A stretch of DNA of 64,000 nucleotides from Thalassobius sp049116315 (GCA_049116315.1 JAGDZD010000004.1:310001-374000); one strand, 5' to 3'; counted from the stretch's first letter, positions 9,519 through 18,878 are shown. Notes: generated from the sequence alone by a model not told the origin. Numbers and translations are program-made.

Positions 9519-10796
9519 TTGGAAACACATGAGAAGGTCCTAACCCGGGCCTGGGTCGTACATCCCGACCTGAAATCCGATCAAAACCGTCGCGAAGCCA
9601 GCTTTGCGATTGACGAAGCTGTGGCCTTGGCCGCAGCCCTCCCCGAAATTGACGTTGTCGGATCCGAAGTGGTGCGCCTGCCCAAGGCCCACGCGGGGCA
9701 TCTGTTTGGTTCGGGCAAAATCCAAGAGCTGAAAGCGCGCATGAAAGCCGCCGATGTGGATCTGGTATTGGTCGACGGCGCGGTGACACCTGTGCAGCAA
9801 CGCAACCTTGAAAAAGAGTGGGGCGTCAAACTTCTGGATCGCACCGGTCTGATCCTAGAGATCTTTTCGGACCGTGCGCGCACCCGAGAAGGGGTGCTGC
9901 AAGTTGAAATGGCCGCGTTGTCTTATCAACGTACCCGATTGGTGCGGGCCTGGACCCACCTGGAACGTCAGCGTGGCGGGCTGGGCTTTGTTGGTGGACC
10001 GGGGGAAACCCAGATCGAGGCGGACAGACGCGCAATCGATGATCAATTGGTACGGCTGCGGCGTCAGCTGGACAAAGTGGCCAAAACCCGTGAGTTGCAC
10101 CGGGCTTCGCGCGCGAAGGTGCCTTTTCCGGTAGTGGCTCTGGTTGGCTATACCAACGCGGGCAAATCCACCCTGTTCAACCGGGTGACCGGGGCCGATG
10201 TCATGGCCAAAGACATGTTGTTTGCCACGCTGGATCCCACCATGCGCCGCGTGGACCTGCCAGAGAATGGCCCCGAAGTGATCATGTCCGACACCGTGGG
10301 CTTTATCAGCGATTTGCCAACCGAATTGGTCGCCTCGTTCCGCGCCACGCTGGAAGAGGTGCTGAGTGCGGATCTGATCTTGCATGTGCGGGACATTTCG
10401 CACCCTGAAACCGAAGGGCAATGCGAAAACGTTCTTTCGATCATGACCTCTTTGGGTGTTGGCGAAGACACGCCCGTGATCGAGGTCTGGAACAAGATCG
10501 ATTTGCTGGATGAAGACAATCGCGAGGCGCTGATCCAACGAGCCGAGCGCGAAGACAACATCTATTCTATTTCGGCGGTGACAGGCAGTGGTCTGTCCAC
10601 CCTGATGGAGGCGATCAAAACCCAGCTTGAAAGCGAATTGCACGACAGCCATGTCGTTTTGAAATTTGCCGATGGCCGCAAACGGGCTTGGTTGTTTGAG
10701 CAGGATGTTGTGCAAGACGAAACGCAGAGCGAAACCGGCTTTGAGCTGGATGTCCGCTGGACCGCCCGGCAGGAAAAACGGTTCCGCGATCTTTGA
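9519..10796 (+). CDS. hflX: Ribosome-associated GTPase HflX
   Basis: 425 aa. N-terminal HflX domain with the glycine-rich segment GGLGFVGGPGETQIEADRR, then a TRAFAC GTPase domain: G1 GYTNAGKS, G3 DTVGF, G4 NKID. HflX binds and splits stalled ribosomes. The start is a TTG immediately after the hfq stop (TAATTG); there is no upstream in-frame alternative compatible with hfq ending there, so translation is probably coupled to hfq and low. A GC-rich hairpin cluster with a T tract follows. Confidence 0.93.
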   Translation: METHEKVLTRAWVVHPDLKSDQNRREASFAIDEAVALAAALPEIDVVGSEVVRLPKAHAGHLFGSGKIQELKARMKAADVDLVLVDGAVTPVQQRNLEKEWGVKLLDRTGLILEIFSDRARTREGVLQVEMAALSYQRTRLVRAWTHLERQRGGLGFVGGPGETQIEADRRAIDDQLVRLRRQLDKVAKTRELHRASRAKVPFPVVALVGYTNAGKSTLFNRVTGADVMAKDMLFATLDPTMRRVDLPENGPEVIMSDTVGFISDLPTELVASFRATLEEVLSADLILHVRDISHPETEGQCENVLSIMTSLGVGEDTPVIEVWNKIDLLDEDNREALIQRAEREDNIYSISAVTGSGLSTLMEAIKTQLESELHDSHVVLKFADGRKRAWLFEQDVVQDETQSETGFELDVRWTARQEKRFRDL

Positions 10797-10854
10797 TCTA
10801 TTCTAAGGGGTGCGTCTGGCGACGCACGCAGGAAACCTCGGGTGCTGGCCTTTG

Positions 10855-10900
10855 GCCCGCCCCCTCAGGCGGGCGCTTTTGGTGGCCCGCCTTTCTTTTG
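10855..10900 (+). terminator. Terminator after hflX with three alternating GC arms
   Basis: GCCCGCC (10855-10861), GGCGGGC (10868-10874) and GCCCGCC (10885-10891) can pair in two alternative ways; the second hairpin is followed by TTTCTTTT. A separate perfect 7-bp stem GTGCGTC/GACGCAC lies at 10810-10827. Confidence 0.6.
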
Positions 10901-10923
10901 CCTAAAGGGGCGCTTGCGCAGAG

Positions 10924-13398
10924 TTAATTCGCCCCCCGAGGCGTCAGGGTGGTGATGCCAACGCCCGCGGCATGAGCCAGATCGCTGTCGAGCGACATCG
11001 GGATGTATTCGCCCCGGCGCCACAGCCCGCCCAAATCGTCATAGTGGCGCGACAGGAAATGGCCCGATTGCCCCGTGGCCGTGACAAAGACCGAACTGTC
11101 AGGATCCGCAAAATCATAGACACCGCGATACCCAGCGCCGTGCACATTGTTGTACGGCGCCTCGGCCGCGCCGCTGGTCAGCCCGCGCATCAAAGTGTGA
11201 TCGCCGCCACTGGTGGATTGGCGAATGTTCACAAAGCTGCGCAGCAAGGGCACCTCGCCAAGGGTGGGGTGATCGTGGGTGGCCTCATGGGCCAGACCCC
11301 AGCGCAGACTTTCGATCTCTTGGCCAAACTCTTCGTTCAGCCAGATCAGCGCGTCATCCAAAGACAGGCGCGCCATGGTGGCGCAGTCTTCGATGGGGGC
11401 GCTTTGCACAATGTCACACCAGCTGCTTGCCCCGTCGATATTGCGAAACACCCGTTCGATGAACAGCGGTTCCACATGGTTAAAGTGATCCGCCAGCGGC
11501 CCAAGGTCATCGCGGATCAACCGATCTTGCAATGCGCGCACCCAAGCCGAATACAGCAAGGGTTCAGGCAGATGTTCGTTCATCTCGCCGTTCCAGTTGG
11601 CCAAAAGCGCCAGCGCCCGTTGACGCAGGCGTGTCGGCGTGCCCTCTGGAGCCGCTTCGCCAGTGAACCACAGATCCGCCCCAATCAAAGGCAGCAAGGT
11701 GCGGGCCGCAGGGCTGACAGTGTCGAGCTGCGCTTCGATAAAGCTGTCACGGGTGTGAACTTGGCGTGATTGCATCAAGCGCTGCCAGCGTTGAATGCGT
11801 TGGGTGTCGCCCCAATCAAAGGACATATGCAGCGGAAAAGGACGATCGACAATCTTGTTGTTTGTGTTGCCCACAATGCCGCCAATTGGATTGAGGAATT
11901 CGGGATTTGCGGCATAGGAATTGATCCCTTGCCAACGATTTTCGTCAACCCACCCCGGCGAGGGCAGGCGGCCTTGTCCCTGATGGTCTGCGCTGCGGCG
12001 GGGCATGATCCCGATGGTTTTCAGCGCGATCTGATCGCCATCTGACACCGTGAGGTTCAGCGAAGGCGCAACCATGGCTTCGCCCGCAGCCAAGGCCTCT
12101 TGGACGGTGGTGGCATACATGATGCCAACAGCCGCACTGAGGGATGTGTCATCCGGCGTCAGCGCGGTCCATGCCAAAGAGGTCACATGACCTTTGGGCG
12201 TAATGGTGCCCAGATCATAAAAGCTGCCGGGCAGCACCGGCCCGTTGTCTGTCCAGCGCAGGGTCAATGTCAGCGGCAAGCTGTCGGCGACATTGACAAT
12301 GGTCTGGCGGGTGGCAAATTTCTTCAGCCCGGTTGGGGTCAGGTATTCTTCGGGGTTGTCGGGGTTCAGTCGTTCAATATGAACGTCCTGATCATCTAGG
12401 TAAGACGCGGTGACCCCCCAGCCAATTGTGTCAGAGCGCCCAGCGAGAATGCTGGGAATGCCGGGAATTGTCGCACCAATGGCGCCGCCTTGGCCCAGCT
12501 CCAGCCGGGCCAGATACCACGTGCTGGGGGCCGAGAAATCCAAGTGCGGATCATTGGCCAGCAACGTGCCGCTGGTGGCGGATCGGCTGGCGGCGGCGGC
12601 CCATGCATTAGAGGCCCCGGCAAAGGTGTGACGGCGGAACGGTGACAATGGATGCGCGGGCAGGGCGGTGGTTTGGGCAAACTGCGGCACCGGGGCCCCA
12701 ACAAGGTTGGCATAGCGCGGCAAGGCGGCGATCCCGCTGCCCGGCGCATCTGGGATCAGATCAGACAACCGCTGCGGATCCCCCAGTTGCAAGGAGGTCC
12801 GCGCGCGCAGCACCTCTTTGTCCAGATGTCCCGTCAGTTGCAGGGCCATCAACTTGACGATCGCCACGGAATCTGCGGGCTGCCAGGGCGCAATGGGCAT
12901 GTTGAACAGGAACATCTCAGGTGCCCCGCGCCCCAATGCATTCTTGTTGATTTCCTCAAGCCGGGCATTCACCCCCGCAGCATAGGCGGTCATGGCGGTT
13001 TGGGTGCGCGCGTCTTGATCCTCGACCGACTGTTGCGCCAAAGCATAGAGATCAAGCCGACGCATCAACGCATCGATTTCGACTGTGCGCACGCCAAACA
13101 CTTCGGACAGACGTCCCTGCACTGTGCGCCGAGTGGTGACCATCTGCCAGAGGCGATCCTGCGCATGGGCATAGCCCAACCCAAAGAACACATCCGCATC
13201 GGTGTCGGCAAAAATATGCGGCACATTGGCGTTGTCGCGCGCGATCTCAACCGGGGTGGTGATACCGGTGACGCTGAGCGTGTTGTCATAGTCAGGCAGC
13301 GAGCGCGCTGCCAGATAGTAGACGCCAAGCAACGCCACAACGGCCAATACAATCAGACCGCTTGTTACCCAGAGTAACCATCGAAAGAAGAAAGCCAT
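10924..13398 (-). CDS. Penicillin acylase family protein (N-terminal nucleophile amidase)
   Basis: 824 aa. An uncleaved-looking hydrophobic segment at 7-30 anchors the protein, followed by the alpha-chain signature FFGLGYAHAQDRLWQM (71-86). The autocatalytic nucleophile is Ser263 in AGASNAWAAAASRS, which becomes the N-terminus of the beta chain after self-cleavage; Asn at about 530-540 in GGIVGNTNNK is the usual oxyanion residue. Family members hydrolyse amide bonds of beta-lactams or N-acyl-homoserine lactones; the true substrate cannot be read from sequence. Periplasmic location inferred. It stands alone between convergent hflX and divergent 13480 gene. Confidence 0.9.
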   Translation of the reverse strand: MAFFFRWLLWVTSGLIVLAVVALLGVYYLAARSLPDYDNTLSVTGITTPVEIARDNANVPHIFADTDADVFFGLGYAHAQDRLWQMVTTRRTVQGRLSEVFGVRTVEIDALMRRLDLYALAQQSVEDQDARTQTAMTAYAAGVNARLEEINKNALGRGAPEMFLFNMPIAPWQPADSVAIVKLMALQLTGHLDKEVLRARTSLQLGDPQRLSDLIPDAPGSGIAALPRYANLVGAPVPQFAQTTALPAHPLSPFRRHTFAGASNAWAAAASRSATSGTLLANDPHLDFSAPSTWYLARLELGQGGAIGATIPGIPSILAGRSDTIGWGVTASYLDDQDVHIERLNPDNPEEYLTPTGLKKFATRQTIVNVADSLPLTLTLRWTDNGPVLPGSFYDLGTITPKGHVTSLAWTALTPDDTSLSAAVGIMYATTVQEALAAGEAMVAPSLNLTVSDGDQIALKTIGIMPRRSADHQGQGRLPSPGWVDENRWQGINSYAANPEFLNPIGGIVGNTNNKIVDRPFPLHMSFDWGDTQRIQRWQRLMQSRQVHTRDSFIEAQLDTVSPAARTLLPLIGADLWFTGEAAPEGTPTRLRQRALALLANWNGEMNEHLPEPLLYSAWVRALQDRLIRDDLGPLADHFNHVEPLFIERVFRNIDGASSWCDIVQSAPIEDCATMARLSLDDALIWLNEEFGQEIESLRWGLAHEATHDHPTLGEVPLLRSFVNIRQSTSGGDHTLMRGLTSGAAEAPYNNVHGAGYRGVYDFADPDSSVFVTATGQSGHFLSRHYDDLGGLWRRGEYIPMSLDSDLAHAAGVGITTLTPRGAN

Positions 13399-13479
13399 TG
13401 CCTGATCCCGTTACGCCCTTGCTTTTGTTTTGATAGCTAGCCACAAACCAAGGGAAAGACAAACACTCGAGAGGTAAAA

Positions 13480-14352
13480 ATGGCAAAAGTAGCATTTCTT
13501 GGCTTGGGCGTGATGGGCTATCCGATGGCTGGTCACCTGCAAGCGGCTGGCCACGAGGTCGTCGTCTACAACCGTACCGCTGCAAAGGCTGAGGCTTGGG
13601 TGGCAGAGCACGGCGGCAAGATGGCCGTGACACCGCGCCAAGCCGCCGAAGGGTGTGACATTGTGTTTTCCTGCGTGGGCAATGATGATGACCTGCGCTC
13701 AGTCTGTGTTGGGGATGATGGTGCTTTTGCGGGCATGAGCAGCGGCAGCATCTTTGTGGACCACACCACCGTTTCCGCCAAAGTCACAGCCGAGCTTTAT
13801 TCCGCAGCCAAAGAGCAAGGCATCGGCTTTGTGGACGCTCCTGTGTCAGGCGGCCAAGCTGGCGCTGAGAATGGTCAATTGGTGGTCATGTGCGGTGGCG
13901 AGCAGGCGCAATATGACGTCGCAGAGCCGGTGATTGATGCCTATGCCAAACTGTGCAAACGCCTGGGCGACAGTGGCGCGGGCCAGCTGTGCAAGATGGT
14001 CAATCAAATCTGCATCGCAGGCTTGGTTCAGGGCCTGTCCGAAGGGTTGAACTTTGCCGAAAAAGCCGGGCTTGACGGCCGTGAAGTGGTTGAAGTGATC
14101 GGCGGCGGTGCCGCAGGCAGTTGGCAGATGATGAACCGGTTTGAAACCATGATCGATGATCAGTTTGAACATGGGTTTGCGGTGGATTGGATGCGCAAAG
14201 ATTTGGGCATTTGTCTTGAGACAGCCGATGAAATCGGGGCCTCCTTGCCGGCCACAGCCTTGATCGATCAGTTCTATAAAGACGTGCAAGCGTTGGGTGG
14301 CGGTCGTTGGGACACGTCAAGCCTGATCAAACGTCTGCGGGCTTTGTCCTAA
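13480..14352 (+). CDS. NAD-dependent 3-hydroxyisobutyrate dehydrogenase-family protein
   Basis: 290 aa. N-terminal Rossmann motif FLGLGVMGYPMAGHL, second signature DHTTVSAKVT, FVDAPVSGGQAGAENG, and the catalytic lysine in QLCKMVNQ. This is the beta-hydroxyacid dehydrogenase fold (3-hydroxyisobutyrate dehydrogenase, tartronate semialdehyde reductase, GlxR). No valine-degradation or glyoxylate genes lie beside it, so the substrate is open. RBS GAGAGG sits before the ATG. A 10-bp hairpin follows the stop. Confidence 0.85.
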   Translation: MAKVAFLGLGVMGYPMAGHLQAAGHEVVVYNRTAAKAEAWVAEHGGKMAVTPRQAAEGCDIVFSCVGNDDDLRSVCVGDDGAFAGMSSGSIFVDHTTVSAKVTAELYSAAKEQGIGFVDAPVSGGQAGAENGQLVVMCGGEQAQYDVAEPVIDAYAKLCKRLGDSGAGQLCKMVNQICIAGLVQGLSEGLNFAEKAGLDGREVVEVIGGGAAGSWQMMNRFETMIDDQFEHGFAVDWMRKDLGICLETADEIGASLPATALIDQFYKDVQALGGGRWDTSSLIKRLRALS

Positions 14353-14367
14353 GCTTTCGAAAATCGG

Positions 14368-14392
14368 TGGTGCCCAACTGGTTTGGGCACCA
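14368..14392. terminator. Bidirectional hairpin between convergent genes
   Basis: Perfect 10-bp stem TGGTGCCCAA/TTGGGCACCA with a 5-base loop in the 58-base gap between convergent genes. There is no long T tract on either side, so strength is uncertain. Confidence 0.45.
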
Positions 14393-14409
14393 TTGCATTG
14401 CCCCAGCTT

Positions 14410-15027
14410 TTAGGTGGCTACATACCAATCTTTGCGGTGATTGACCGCGATGATAAGATTGACCAGCCCCGCACCAAGCAAGGAAAACACCACTTGGCGA
14501 GGCTCCAGAACGGCGAAAGCAACCGCGAACAAAATTGCATCAAAGATCAACTGGGTATAGCCCGCGCGAAATCCGATTTTGTCTTGCAGGTATAGCGCCA
14601 TAATCCCAACGCCTCCCAAACTGGCCCCATGGCGGAACAAGGCCAACAAACCTGCTGAACTCATCATGCCAAAGATCAGCGCCGCCGCTGCCGGATGCAA
14701 CGCCGAGATTTCAAAGACCTGCGGCAAATAGATGGAAAAAACCGACATCAACGCCACGGACAAAAAGGTCTTTAACGTAAAGGCCAGACCAATGCGGGTG
14801 TATCCCAGCCAATAAAACGGCAGGTTGATCACAAAGAACACAACGCCAAAGCTATAATTGCTTAGGTAGTTCAGCAAAACCGCAAGCCCAGCAGTCTGCC
14901 CCGTGATCAACTCGGCATGTGTGAGAAAGATCAGCGATGTCGCGGTGATGCCCGTGCCAAACAAAATGCCCATGATATCGGCAATTGGTCCATGTCGATG
15001 CGGGATGTCTGTTGAAATCTGTGCCAT
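14410..15027 (-). CDS. YitT family membrane protein
   Basis: 205 aa with five or six hydrophobic segments (first near residues 20-40), matching the DUF161/YitT integral membrane family. The C-terminal cytoplasmic DUF2179 domain found in Bacillus YitT proteins is absent, so this is a short form. Function is not established for the family; a transport role is assumed. Monocistronic by position, reading away from the icd terminator. Confidence 0.75.
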   Translation of the reverse strand: MAQISTDIPHRHGPIADIMGILFGTGITATSLIFLTHAELITGQTAGLAVLLNYLSNYSFGVVFFVINLPFYWLGYTRIGLAFTLKTFLSVALMSVFSIYLPQVFEISALHPAAAALIFGMMSSAGLLALFRHGASLGGVGIMALYLQDKIGFRAGYTQLIFDAILFAVAFAVLEPRQVVFSLLGAGLVNLIIAVNHRKDWYVAT

Positions 15028-15102
15028 GCGCGCCTTGTTGCAGATCTAATTCGCTCACACCAGCAAAATATGACTGCATTGCTGACCTAAAGTTAATCTC
15101 AC

Positions 15103-15134
15103 AAAAAAACGGCGGAACCAAAGTCCCGCCGTTT
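15103..15134 (-). terminator. Intrinsic terminator of icd
   Basis: On the minus strand an 8-bp stem AACGGCGG/CCGCCGTT with a 10-base loop is followed by a run of seven T (A run at 15103-15109 on the plus strand). It starts six bases after the icd stop. Confidence 0.85.
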
Positions 15135-15139
15135 GAATT

Positions 15140-16354
15140 TTAGGCACCCAGAGCTTTGTCCAGGTTCTCGTCGATCTTTTCGAGGAAGCCCATGGTGGTC
15201 AGCCAGCCCTGATCAGGTCCAACCAACAAGGCCAAATCCTTGGTCATGAAACCGCTTTCCACGGTATCGACAATCACCTTGTCCAATGTGGTGGCAAAGC
15301 GCATCAACTCGTCGTTCTCGTCCAGTTTGGCACGGTGCTTCAACGCCCCGGTCCATGCATAGATCGACGCCACTGAGTTGGTTGAGGTGGCTTCCCCAGC
15401 TTGGTGCTGGCGATAGTGGCGGGTGACGGTGCCGTGGGCGGCCTCTGCCTCGACGATCTTACCGTCCGGCGTCATCAGCTGGCTGGTCATCAGACCCAAC
15501 GAGCCAAAGCCCTGCGCCACAGTATCAGACTGCACATCACCATCGTAGTTTTTACAGGCCCAGACAAAACCACCGGACCATTTCAAACAGCAAGCCACCA
15601 TGTCATCAATCAGGCGGTGTTCGTACCAGATGCCCGCTTCTTTGAACTTATCGGCAAACTCTTCTTCATAGACCTGTTGGAACAGATCTTTGAACCGGCC
15701 GTCATAGGCTTTGAGGATGGTGTTTTTGGTCGACAGATACACAGGCCAGCCCACATCCAAACCATAGTTCAGCGAGGCACGGGCAAAATCGATGATCGAT
15801 TTGTCCTGATTGTACATGCTCATAAAGACGCCCGCGTCTGGCGCGTCATAGACCTCGCGTTCGATCACGGTGCCATCTTCGCCAACAAATTTCATGCTCA
15901 GCTTACCGGCGCTTGGGAAATGAAAGTCCGTCGCCTTGTATTGGTCACCAAATGCGTGACGGCCAACCACGATGGGTTGGGTCCAGCCGGGCACCAAACG
16001 GGGCACGTTGTTACAGATGATCGGCTTGCGAAACACCACGCCCCCCAGAATGTTGCGGATGGTGCCATTGGGGCTGCGCCACATCTTCTTGAGGTCAAAC
16101 TCTTCGACGCGGGCTTCGTCGGGTGTGATGGTGGCACATTTCACCGCGGCGCCAACCTCTTGGGTTTTCAGCGCGGCGTCGATGGTGATCTGATCTTCGG
16201 TGCGATCACGCTCTTGGATGCTAAGATCATGATAGAGCAGATCAATATCCAAGTAAGGCAGGATCAATTTGTCCTTGATGAACTGCCAGATGATGCGTGT
16301 CATTTCATCGCCGTCCATTTCGACGATGGGATTTTGGACCTTAATCTTGGACAT
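15140..16354 (-). CDS. icd: NADP-dependent isocitrate dehydrogenase
   Basis: 404 aa, the size of the eukaryote-like homodimeric NADP-IDH subfamily rather than the 740-aa monomeric enzyme. Visible motifs: MDGDEMTRIIW at the N-terminus, PNGTIRNILGG (substrate serine/asparagine region), LIDDMVACCLKWSGG and the metal/cofactor part AEAAHGTVTRHYR. Converts isocitrate to 2-oxoglutarate in the TCA cycle, yielding NADPH. ATG at 16354 preceded by GATTCTCCC with AGGATT. An intrinsic terminator follows directly. Confidence 0.95.
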   Translation of the reverse strand: MSKIKVQNPIVEMDGDEMTRIIWQFIKDKLILPYLDIDLLYHDLSIQERDRTEDQITIDAALKTQEVGAAVKCATITPDEARVEEFDLKKMWRSPNGTIRNILGGVVFRKPIICNNVPRLVPGWTQPIVVGRHAFGDQYKATDFHFPSAGKLSMKFVGEDGTVIEREVYDAPDAGVFMSMYNQDKSIIDFARASLNYGLDVGWPVYLSTKNTILKAYDGRFKDLFQQVYEEEFADKFKEAGIWYEHRLIDDMVACCLKWSGGFVWACKNYDGDVQSDTVAQGFGSLGLMTSQLMTPDGKIVEAEAAHGTVTRHYRQHQAGEATSTNSVASIYAWTGALKHRAKLDENDELMRFATTLDKVIVDTVESGFMTKDLALLVGPDQGWLTTMGFLEKIDENLDKALGA

Positions 16355-16418
16355 GGGAGAATCCTTGAGGCTGTTTCAGCTGCATTCGTTGCCACCTACA
16401 TACCTCAAAAACCCGCCC

Positions 16419-16456
16419 ATGCAAACATTGTATGCGATGGTATACTTAATGATGTA
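16419..16456. promoter_or_regulatory. Possible operator/promoter region upstream of icd
   Basis: Contains TTGTATGCGATGGTATAC, a loose inverted arrangement of GTAT/ATAC half sites; the same GGTATAC core occurs as a perfect 10-bp palindrome before the neighbouring exporter gene (17708-17717). A regulator cannot be named. Confidence 0.25.
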
Positions 16457-16481
16457 CCCCTAACGCTCCGCAGCTTCGCGT

Positions 16482-17690
16482 TTACCCGCGCCGTTCGACC
16501 TGCAGCATAAGTTGCAGCATCAGCCACCCCAACAGGGCCGCAATCGCAGCCCCCAGCGTCAAGGGCACCGGCGTGCCGTTAAACGCCAAGCCCACTGGCG
16601 CCGCTAGCAAGGCAGACAACACCGTAGAAATGCCCCCAGAAACGCTGGCGGCGGTGCCGGCAATATGGCCCATCGGTTCCATCGTGATGGCATTCAAATT
16701 GCCAAGTGTCAGACCTGTTTGGAAAAACACCGTCGTGACCCACAGCATAAAGAAGTAGAACATATAATCGTTGCCCGGGTTCAGAACCCACAACAACGTC
16801 ATAAGGGCCGCAAACAGTGTCTGGGCCCCCAAAGCAATGCTGGCCAATTTGCGCATGCCAACGCGCACCACCAAATAGGCGTTCAACAAGCTACCGGTGC
16901 CCGACAACAGCGCCATGGCCCCAAACCAAAGCGGAAAGCTGTCGGCGCGATCAAACACATCGTCAAAAATCGGCTGGATCAAGCTGATCGCCATGAACAG
17001 CACGGAAAAGGTAAATGTCTGGGCCAAGATCGACAGGCGCACCGTGGGATGGCGCGCCATTTCGACAACGGCCTCCCAAAGCAGGGGCACACGTAGCGGG
17101 CGGCGGTTTTCGGGGGCCAAGGACTCGGGCTGTCGGATGGTCAACCACGACACGGAAATCGCCGCAAACAGCACAAACGCCAAAAAGATGCCACGCCAGC
17201 CAACAAGCGCAATGATCCCCGATCCCAACAGCGGTGCAATCGCCGGCACAAGGGTAAAGATCATCATCGCAAAAGACATGATCCGCGCCATTTCACGCCC
17301 AGAATAGAGATCACGCACAATCGCAAGGCCCACAATCCGAGGCGCCGCAGCCCCCAGACCTTGGATCACCCGCGCCGCCAAGATCATCTCCATGCCCTCG
17401 GCGTAATAGCCCACAATCGCGCCTGTAATATACAAAACGGCCCCGCCCAAGATGACGGGTTTGCGCCCAAAGGCATCTGATAGGGGGCCAGAAAAGAAGG
17501 TGCCGACGCCCATGCCAAACACAAAGCTGGTCAGGATCAATTGGGCACGGTTGACGTTTTCGGGGCTCAGCTCTTGCGCAATTTCAGGCAGTGCAGGCAG
17601 CATCGAGTCGATGGAAAACGCAATCGTGGCAAACATCATTGCGACGAGCGCAATAAACTCCACACGAGACAGGCGACGAGGATCACTCAT
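16482..17690 (-). CDS. Bcr/CflA family drug-resistance MFS exporter
   Basis: 402 aa from the ATG at 17690 (MSDPRRLSRVEF); an earlier GTG would add 13 residues with no transporter features. Twelve predicted membrane segments, MFS motif A GPLSDAFGRKPVILGG between TM2 and TM3 and ARVIQGLGAAAPR in TM4, typical of the Bcr/CflA subgroup of proton-driven multidrug or metabolite exporters. Same strand as icd but separated by about 130 bases. Confidence 0.85.
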   Translation of the reverse strand: MSDPRRLSRVEFIALVAMMFATIAFSIDSMLPALPEIAQELSPENVNRAQLILTSFVFGMGVGTFFSGPLSDAFGRKPVILGGAVLYITGAIVGYYAEGMEMILAARVIQGLGAAAPRIVGLAIVRDLYSGREMARIMSFAMMIFTLVPAIAPLLGSGIIALVGWRGIFLAFVLFAAISVSWLTIRQPESLAPENRRPLRVPLLWEAVVEMARHPTVRLSILAQTFTFSVLFMAISLIQPIFDDVFDRADSFPLWFGAMALLSGTGSLLNAYLVVRVGMRKLASIALGAQTLFAALMTLLWVLNPGNDYMFYFFMLWVTTVFFQTGLTLGNLNAITMEPMGHIAGTAASVSGGISTVLSALLAAPVGLAFNGTPVPLTLGAAIAALLGWLMLQLMLQVERRG

Positions 17691-17707
17691 AAGCGGGACT
17701 TTCGGTA

Positions 17708-17717
17708 AGGTATACCT
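17708..17717. promoter_or_regulatory. Palindrome AGGTATACCT before the exporter
   Basis: Perfect 10-bp palindrome 18 bases upstream of the exporter ATG, sharing the GGTATAC core with the icd upstream region. It could be an operator; no regulator gene is adjacent. Confidence 0.3.
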
Positions 17718-17804
17718 AGCCGCTATCACAGAGTTTCAACAGGAGCCATAGCGGAGAACTACGGTATCGAAACCCGCGCGTTCTCCGCATGTTGGTCATT
17801 GGTT

Positions 17805-18452
17805 TCAGGCGGTTTGATCAACCTGTTCGATGATTTCATCGATCACTTTCAGCCACATGTCGGTGGATTGCGCACCGGGCACCGCGTGACGGCTGTCGAC
17901 GATAAAGGTTGGCACCGACGAAATACCCATTTGGCGGGCGGCGGTGTCGCGTTCGCTGATCTCAGCACTGTCAGAGTCTGAGGCGAGCAATTTGCGCACC
18001 ACAGCAGCATCCATGCCGTTGCTGTCGGCGATATCCGCCAAGACTTCGCGATCGCCAATATCGCGCCCTTCGACAAAATAGGCCTCAAACAGCGCCGAAA
18101 CGATGGCAGTCTGCGTGCCTTCAAGGCGGGCCCAGTGAATCAGGCGGTGGGCATCAATGGTATTGGGGGTCTTCTTGATCCCCTCAAGATCCATGTTCAG
18201 CCCTGCGGCTTCGGCGGTTTGTGCAATCGGTGTGTAGGCGCGCACGGCCCCAGCTTTGCCGCCAAACTTGCCTTCGAGATAGGCCCGGCGATCCATACCG
18301 TCCGCAGGCATATCGGGGTTCAATTGGAAAGGGTGCCATTCGATCACCAGCGGGTGACCGGGACGTTGGGCCAGCGCACGATCCAAATAGGTTTTTCCGA
18401 TATAGCACCACGGGCAAATCGGATCGGAAACGATATCCAGCTTAACGGTCAT
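17805..18452 (-). CDS. FrnE-like DsbA family oxidoreductase
   Basis: 215 aa thioredoxin-fold protein without signal peptide. Active-site CPWC at residues 13-16 (SDPICPWCYIGK), helical insertion in the middle and cis-proline loop GISSVPTFIV near 180. This matches the cytosolic FrnE/2-hydroxychromene-2-carboxylate isomerase-like group of DsbA proteins, usually tied to oxidative-stress disulphide chemistry. RBS AAGGAG precedes the ATG. Confidence 0.85.
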   Translation of the reverse strand: MTVKLDIVSDPICPWCYIGKTYLDRALAQRPGHPLVIEWHPFQLNPDMPADGMDRRAYLEGKFGGKAGAVRAYTPIAQTAEAAGLNMDLEGIKKTPNTIDAHRLIHWARLEGTQTAIVSALFEAYFVEGRDIGDREVLADIADSNGMDAAVVRKLLASDSDSAEISERDTAARQMGISSVPTFIVDSRHAVPGAQSTDMWLKVIDEIIEQVDQTA

Positions 18453-18656
18453 AGTCAGGCACTCCTTGGTTCAGGCACCGCCAGATCCGAGCATAGGTGA
18501 GCCCAGCGGGTCTTTGTTTTCCCTTAGATGCGCGAAACCACCCCAAAATTCTAGATGTCAATTCACACCAAAGAGAAAAGAACGGTGTTCCAGCGGCTGA
18601 ATTCGGCACCGACCTTCGGGTGTTCCGGTTGACCTATATCTTGTGCTCTTTGGAGT

Positions 18657-18672
18657 TGTAAAATTTTTTACA
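18657..18672. promoter_or_regulatory. Operator-like palindrome TGTAAAA-TT-TTTTACA
   Basis: Seven-base perfect arms around two T bases. It lies about 210 bases upstream of both flanking genes and could bind a dimeric repressor. No regulator is assigned. Confidence 0.4.
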
Positions 18673-18772
18673 CTGCGGTTTTCACGATTCATCCCCCATT
18701 TGTTCGCGCGAAAACACGCAGGTTTTCCGCCAAGCCCCATGGGCTGACGCGCGATTATCGGCTGTCAATTTA

Positions 18773-18800
18773 TTGTGAAGCGTTTGGGCAAATATATATA
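18773..18800 (+). promoter_or_regulatory. Candidate promoter of the small membrane protein gene
   Basis: TTGTGA (-35) and TATATA (-10) separated by 16 bases, about 80 bases before the ATG at 18879. Confidence 0.35.
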
Positions 18801-18878
18801 TTTTTCAATGCATTGACCGAATCCCCAAGGAGAATTCACTCTCAAAGAGTTTCCGGTACCGAAAAGGAGGTCACTGCC

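Larger units (their letters stand above)
18453..18878. other. 426-base gap with palindrome and candidate promoter
   Basis: AT-rich non-coding stretch between the divergent DsbA-like and small membrane protein genes. It holds the perfect inverted repeat TGTAAAA-TT-TTTTACA at 18657-18672 and a possible sigma70 promoter TTGTGA-N16-TATATA at 18773-18800. No convincing ORF; a 60-codon frame on the minus strand at 18558-18740 has neither RBS nor family features. Confidence 0.6.

Noticed and set aside
10924..13398. Assignment as a specific AHL acylase or penicillin G acylase
   Set aside because: Only family-level motifs are visible; specificity residues cannot be judged without alignment.
15401..16510. 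369-codon frame on the plus strand opposite icd
   Set aside because: It is the exact antisense of the strongly supported icd gene and shows no domain, RBS or signal of its own; GC-rich third positions produce such shadows.
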